Shown: positions 60,142 to 64,000 of the stretch, in pieces
Layout: the number at the start of each line of letters is the position of its first letter
Numbering within the stretch: the stretch's first letter is position 1
Assembly: GCA_963665865.2 (NCBI GenBank)
Contig: CAXXWF010000001.1
Span: 1,240,001 to 1,304,000, forward strand
DNA from: PHAA01 sp963665865
GTDB lineage: Bacteria > Bacillota > Syntrophomonadia > Syntrophomonadales > Syntrophomonadaceae
DNA: 64,000 nucleotides
Direction of reading: 5' to 3'
The notes under the pieces: model-generated
Databases searched by the model: none
The model's input: the letters and a program-made list of their open reading frames with translations, nothing else
Told to the model about the DNA's origin: nothing
Position numbers and translations under genes: made by a program

Positions 60142-60774
60142 CTATCTATAAAAGCTCGTTCGGAAAAGGTGGATATATCGCTCCAAATCGCTTAAATAAC
60201 GATCGTATTCACCATAGTAATCCGCGGTCGATTTGTCCGGATCAGCTTCTTTTTGGGCATAACCCTCGATGGTGAAGACGATGCTGCTGATGGCCATATC
60301 AACATCAATATCCGCACGGAATAGGGTGCGGTCTATGTCGTAAAACAGCTTAGGATATAAGTCGTTAGTAAGCTTGTTGCGCTGCTCCATGATGTTGTTT
60401 TTGACTTCTTCGCTATCGGGAAACGAGGCATGGGCTATGAAATTGAAAATCATCGGGTGTTTTTCCATCAAGTCTATCTTCAGCAAGGCGATTTGTCTCA
60501 ATCGCTCCAAAATATCTTTCTCATCCAAGTTAATTAAATCAAAAAATTCCGCCATTACAGTTTGGATTGCATAGTCATACGCATACAAAAACAAATCTTT
60601 CTTCGAGCCGAAGTGATGAAACAACAGCCCCTTTGATACACCCGCCGATTTGACGATGGCATCGGTCGAAGCCTTGGCGTAACCATTACAAAATTCGGCC
60701 ATCGCTGCGTTCAGGATACTCTTACGTTTGGAATCATCTGAACTGGTTACGTTTGGGCTGTTCTCTTTGGCCAT
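60142..60774 (-). CDS. TetR-family regulator of the ABC exporter operon
   Basis: The N-terminal HTH is SILNAAMAEFCNGYAKAS then TDAIVKSAGVSKGLLFHHFGSKKDLFLY, standard TetR. The rest is a helical ligand-binding domain. The gene is first in the minus-strand exporter operon and would repress it until the exported compound or an analogue binds. Two matching operators lie directly upstream at 60792-60843. Confidence 0.92.
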   Translation of the reverse strand: MAKENSPNVTSSDDSKRKSILNAAMAEFCNGYAKASTDAIVKSAGVSKGLLFHHFGSKKDLFLYAYDYAIQTVMAEFFDLINLDEKDILERLRQIALLKIDLMEKHPMIFNFIAHASFPDSEEVKNNIMEQRNKLTNDLYPKLFYDIDRTLFRADIDVDMAISSIVFTIEGYAQKEADPDKSTADYYGEYDRYLSDLERYIHLFRTSFYR

Positions 60775-60791
60775 AGTGCTCTCTCCTTTGC

Positions 60792-60843
60792 GACTGACTT
60801 ATTTGGTCAACATCATTATGGCATGACTGACTAATATGGTCAA
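60792..60843 (-). promoter_or_regulatory. Tandem TetR-type operators
   Basis: GACTGACTTATTTGGTCAA (60792-60810) is repeated as GACTGACTAATATGGTCAA (60825-60843), 33 bp apart. Each contains a TGAC..GTCA half-dyad. Position and symmetry fit binding by the TetR protein encoded just below. Confidence 0.7.
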
Positions 60844-61042
60844 TGTCGATTTCGAACTATATTTTGTCATAGTTAATATTTACAATTTAAGATAAAATTA
60901 GTTTTGCGATTATGCGCAGAGGATTCAATACGCAAAAACTCGAAAATGAAACGAAAACGGCAGTCAATATTGGCTGAAGGAATAGGTACTGCTGCAAGAT
61001 ACCTTAATTTAAAAGGTATTACTTTGTGGAGGCATTTACATA

Positions 61043-61999
61043 ATGAAACGAATTTTAACGGTCATATTGCTGGCACTAATTCTAATTGCCGGCAGATCCT
61101 TATTTGCTCCGGAACACGTGCAGGAACCCGTTTCGGTGCCAATCAATGGCAACATCTCTGCCTCCCAAGCCATGACCGTCATAGGTTTTTATGCCTTGGG
61201 CGACAACGCAACCAGCAGTTGGACCAACCTCTTTGGTCAAGCCTATCCCACCGCTGCGAAAGGTAACACTGATATAATATCTGAACTGGCCCTGGGCTGG
61301 TACAGTGTTGACAAACAGGGTAACCTGCTGCAGAAAAGCCGTACCGGGTGGCAGCGTCCGGATAATTGGGAGAAGGTATTAAATACTGCTAAACAGTATA
61401 AACTGCAGAGCGAAATGGTAATCATGGTGACAGATAGTGATGGAACGATTTCATCCTTAATAAATGATCCAGCCGCCATGGCCCGCGCGGCAAAGGCTAT
61501 AAGTGAAGAAGCCCGTCTGTACAGCGGTGTCAACCTGGACTTCGAAGGTCTGGGCTATAAGGATAGTGCCGAAGAGCTTCAACAAGTACAGCCGAGATTT
61601 ACGAAGTTTGTTAAACTGCTCGACCAAGAGCTGAGTAATAACAGTTCTCATCTTACCCTCACCCTGCATGCCCCCAATAGTGTTTATCCCGGTTACGACT
61701 ACCAGGCTCTGGGGAAAATCGCTGACCGAATCATTATCATGGCCTATGGCTACGGTTCAACCCCCGAGCCCGAGAGCCAGGTGGAACAGGCGGTAGAAAT
61801 GGCCTGCCAATCAGTCCCTGCCCATAAACTGCTCCTGGGTATTTCCGCTCCCAGTGAAACTGCCGAAAGCATCGCTGCCAAAGTCGGAATTGCTAAACGG
61901 TATAATCTGGGCGGGGTAGCACTGTGGAGATTAGGGCTAATAAATAATGGAATGTGGCAGGCATTGCGCGAGAGTTTAATAGCAAATGGGAAACTATAG
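61043..61999 (+). CDS. Exported GH18-like glycoside hydrolase family protein
   Basis: A signal peptide (about 1-22) precedes a TIM-barrel protein with the GH18 active-site strand present as GVNLDFEGL, where the final Glu is the catalytic acid, and the late AYGYG segment. This is the YaaH/spore-wall-hydrolase type rather than a true chitinase. It would act on wall or spore-cortex glycans outside the membrane. The ATG has GGAGG. A hairpin (ATACCTT..AAGGTAT, near 61001-61018) precedes the ribosome site and could affect translation. Confidence 0.82.
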   Translation: MKRILTVILLALILIAGRSLFAPEHVQEPVSVPINGNISASQAMTVIGFYALGDNATSSWTNLFGQAYPTAAKGNTDIISELALGWYSVDKQGNLLQKSRTGWQRPDNWEKVLNTAKQYKLQSEMVIMVTDSDGTISSLINDPAAMARAAKAISEEARLYSGVNLDFEGLGYKDSAEELQQVQPRFTKFVKLLDQELSNNSSHLTLTLHAPNSVYPGYDYQALGKIADRIIIMAYGYGSTPEPESQVEQAVEMACQSVPAHKLLLGISAPSETAESIAAKVGIAKRYNLGGVALWRLGLINNGMWQALRESLIANGKL

Positions 62000-62019
62000 A
62001 GTACATACTTTTGTTCAGC

Positions 62020-62048
62020 GGAAACAAGGGGACGGTTCTCTTGTTTCC
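62020..62048. repeat. GGAAACAAGGGGACGGTTCT repeat copy
   Basis: GGAAACAAG (62020-62028) and CTTGTTTCC (62040-62048) form the outer stem. It lies 20 bp after the GH18-like gene, and its T-rich surroundings could serve as terminator between two convergent genes. Confidence 0.85.
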
Positions 62049-62077
62049 TTGTTTGTGGGAGGTTACCCGCTGCAATC

Positions 62078-63136
62078 TCAATTATATTTAATTACGTTAA
62101 TACTGTTAAGTCCTGATGTCATTACCAGCTTGCGCAGGGGCGGAAAATACATAAATGGGGATTTTAAAACTTTAAGAAACAGTTTAAACCGTAACCCCAA
62201 AGTTTTCTTATGGTATACAGCACACGGGTTCTTTACCCTGGCATTGAGCACCTGACTTAAATAATAGGCAGTATTAATAGCACTGCTGATACCCTCCAAG
62301 GAGCTGGGGCTAATAAAGCCCGCTGCTTCACCGATTAAGAATGCGTTATTCTTGCCGGTACAAAAATCATTGAACCTGGACGGACGAAGTACCATGCAAC
62401 TTTCGGTCTTCTGCACCTCTCCAAAGCAAAAGCCCAACTCTTGCAGGCTTTTCTTTTGTTTCTCAAATCGTTCACGACAACTCTGCTTCGGGTAAGCCCC
62501 TCCGAAAATAAAATATCCATCCTTAGAAATTGTCCAGGAATAGCAATCTGTGTTTTCAGGATCAAACACACAGGAATAAAATGGATTGAGGTTTTCCTCT
62601 AAGAACCACTGCTGGACAGCAATATAAGTCCGAATGTTTTTATGTGGATATAATAATTTGCGAACAATGGAGTTCGCACCGTCCGCACCAACGATATACT
62701 TGGCCGTGATGCTTTGCGTTACTCCATTACTTAAAAACTGAAGCTCATAAAAATCGCCCTTGCGTTCAATGCGGGTACATTTACTATCATCAAATACATC
62801 AAACTGCTTGGGTATTAAGGACCTTAACCACAGATCGAGTTTGTGTCGGTCCAGATTGATATAAAATCGTTGATAGTGTCGGATCAGCTTGGTTTTTAGA
62901 TCTATGGTACGAACTGCAAAAATCTGTGGGTCCACCAGCACATCCTTGGGAAGGGTAAGATCAAACCGTGAAATCGCTTTTTGCGCATCAATGGCTAAAA
63001 GGCCCCCACAGGGCTTGTGAAATCCGGTACCATCCGTTCTTTTTTTGTCAATTACGGCGATAGTAAACGTACTATCCAAGAGCCGCGCTAATGTTGATCC
63101 AGCAGGCCCTAAGCCTACAATAACAATGTCATACAT
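62078..63136 (-). CDS. FAD-dependent oxidoreductase, geranylgeranyl-reductase-like
   Basis: The FAD-binding motif VGLGPAGSTLARLLD opens the protein. A second dinucleotide-site motif is GADGANSIVRKLL, and LIGEAAGFISPSSLEGISSAI corresponds to the late FAD-contact motif of the geranylgeranyl reductase/CbrA-like family. It would reduce or hydroxylate a lipid-like or aromatic substrate using NAD(P)H. A CGGLLAIDAQ segment near residue 43 recalls the cysteine loop of archaeal lipid reductases. It is transcribed alone, with AGGAG before the ATG. Confidence 0.85.
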   Translation of the reverse strand: MYDIVIVGLGPAGSTLARLLDSTFTIAVIDKKRTDGTGFHKPCGGLLAIDAQKAISRFDLTLPKDVLVDPQIFAVRTIDLKTKLIRHYQRFYINLDRHKLDLWLRSLIPKQFDVFDDSKCTRIERKGDFYELQFLSNGVTQSITAKYIVGADGANSIVRKLLYPHKNIRTYIAVQQWFLEENLNPFYSCVFDPENTDCYSWTISKDGYFIFGGAYPKQSCRERFEKQKKSLQELGFCFGEVQKTESCMVLRPSRFNDFCTGKNNAFLIGEAAGFISPSSLEGISSAINTAYYLSQVLNARVKNPCAVYHKKTLGLRFKLFLKVLKSPFMYFPPLRKLVMTSGLNSINVIKYN

Positions 63137-63358
63137 ATATAACTCTCCTAATTCTAACCGTTCAGGCTAATGCCCCAGAGATCAGCAAGCACATAAACAA
63201 TAGAATGCACAATTTGCTCAAAGTATTGGATTTCTTCCCATTCCACATAGAACTCATCCTCTCCATAATTGGGTGAGAAGAACCCTTATAGGTAATTGCA
63301 GTATAGCAGAAAAATTTTATGATATACAATAGAAATTTGTTGTTTATCGATAAATTGG

Positions 63359-63412
63359 GGAAACAGGGGGACGGTTCTCTTGTTTCCTTTTGTTGCTTTA
63401 TGGTAATATAGC
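63359..63412. repeat. Repeat copy directly upstream of the RAYT gene
   Basis: GGAAACAGGGGGACGGTTCT (63359-63378), CTTGTTTCC, then a TTTATGGTA/TAGCATAAA imperfect palindrome lead into the RAYT gene. The same combination occurs alone at 25286-25350. The rest of the gap 63137-63358 shows nothing else that I can name. Confidence 0.8.
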
Positions 63413-63436
63413 ATAAAAAAGAGGAGCGGAAATATT

Positions 63437-64000
63437 ATGCCACGACGAGCGAGGGAGAAGAGTAATACAGGAATTTACCACATAATGATGAGGGGAATCA
63501 ATCGCCAGGAGATATTTCACGAGGAAGAGGACTACCAGCGATATATAGAGACTCTGCAACGAATAATTCTGGAAAGTGAAGCTGATTTGCTAGGTTATTG
63601 TTTGATGGACAATCATACCCATTTATTAATAAAAGAAAATGTAAAAGAGATATCGCACATTATAAAAAGATTAGGTACTAGTTATGCATGGTGGTATAAC
63701 TGGAAATATGAAAGATCAGGCCATGTATTTCAAGATCGGTTTAGAAGCGAAAAAGTTGAAGAAGAAAGCTACCTATTATTAGTTATTAGATATATTCATC
63801 AAAACCCTGTCAAAGCAGGAATCGTAGTCAAACCAGAAGAATACCGCTGGAGTAGTTGCAGTGCCTATTATGGCAACGAAGAAACCCCCCAAGGATTGAC
63901 CCAAACGAAAATAATTTTTGAACAACTATCAGAGGACCAGGATAGAGCCCGGAAAATACTTGTGGAATATATGAAAGAGGGAAATGATGATCAATGTCTT
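63437..64000 (+). CDS. REP-associated tyrosine transposase (RAYT), 3' partial
   Basis: The 188 residues visible, open at the window end, show the Y1-type transposase_17 pattern: YHIMMRGINRQEIF at the start, the HUH motif in CLMDNHTHLLI, GHVFQDRFRSEKV, and RYIHQNPVKAGIV with WSSCSAYY near the end. A tyrosine in TSYAWWYNWKY is the likely nucleophile. RAYTs process single-stranded REP-like palindromes. The start ATG has GAGGAG about 10 bases upstream. Its closest neighbour is the palindromic repeat at 63359, a copy of the dispersed family. Confidence 0.9.
   Translation, partial: MPRRAREKSNTGIYHIMMRGINRQEIFHEEEDYQRYIETLQRIILESEADLLGYCLMDNHTHLLIKENVKEISHIIKRLGTSYAWWYNWKYERSGHVFQDRFRSEKVEEESYLLLVIRYIHQNPVKAGIVVKPEEYRWSSCSAYYGNEETPQGLTQTKIIFEQLSEDQDRARKILVEYMKEGNDDQCL

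Noticed and set aside
63137..63358. RNA gene or origin in the last long gap
   Set aside because: No tRNA-like, rRNA-like or iteron pattern could be seen.

Overview
The window looks like chromosome from an anaerobic, low-to-mid GC Gram-positive bacterium of the Clostridia, plausibly a Syntrophomonas/Pelotomaculum/Desulfitobacterium-type fatty-acid or syntrophic specialist. The taxon is inferred, not shown. Supporting signs are an Agr-type peptide quorum system, an ECF sigma/anti-sigma pair, a sporulation-type PAS kinase, a sigma-54 activator, an AhbC/NirJ1-type radical SAM enzyme and a large acyl-CoA oxidation operon. No rRNA, tRNA or CRISPR array was seen.

Layout. 1-4.2 kb: the end of an ABC-2 permease, then an agr-like locus in the order kinase (AgrC), AgrB, LytTR regulator (AgrA) and a 39-residue AgrD-like pro-peptide behind paired 21-bp-spaced repeats. 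4.4-9.9 kb: SppA-RDD pair, a split permease pair, a half-size DMT transporter, the radical SAM protein and a LigB-type dioxygenase. 10-12.7 kb (minus strand): a two-component system beside an unusual His/Cys-rich protein. 12.9-19.3 kb: an unknown protein whose 3' end lies in a perfect palindrome, a Mug glycosylase, then a large hybrid kinase with an HD-GYP regulator, flanked by a diverged direct repeat. 20-25 kb: an MBL hydrolase, a CBS-PAS sigma-54 activator and the ECF sigma/anti-sigma pair.

26.4-35 kb is the metabolic core. A near-perfect -24/-12 (sigma-54) promoter precedes eight co-directional genes: crotonase, acyl-CoA dehydrogenase, HSD10-like SDR, SCP2-type thiolase, its DUF35 partner, an alpha-methylacyl-CoA-racemase-like protein and two class I CoA-transferases. 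The gene set resembles bbs-type modified beta-oxidation, and the residue-level evidence points to an alpha-methyl-branched acyl-CoA. The sigma-54 activator 3 kb upstream is the obvious candidate regulator.

35-42.8 kb: an IS1182-type element with a broken transposase sits in the centre of a palindromic repeat. It is followed by a BlaI repressor with twin operators, a BlaR1-like M56 peptidase fused to an amidase domain, and a multidomain secreted amidase. 42.9-51 kb: a beta-propeller protein, an RND pump with adaptor, a GNAT enzyme and a PAS kinase. 51-61 kb: an FtsX-type ABC transporter with its own two-component system, a PadR regulator with palindromic operator, a membrane protein/XRE pair, and a TetR-controlled ABC exporter. 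61-64 kb: a GH18-like protein, an FAD reductase and a REP-associated tyrosine transposase (RAYT) cut by the window end.

A dispersed palindromic repeat (core GGGGACGGTTCTCTTGTTTCC and relatives) recurs through the window, including immediately upstream of the RAYT, which suggests it is mobilised by RAYT-type transposases. A second family (core GTCATCCTGAG..AGCGAAGGATCT) occurs at three places.
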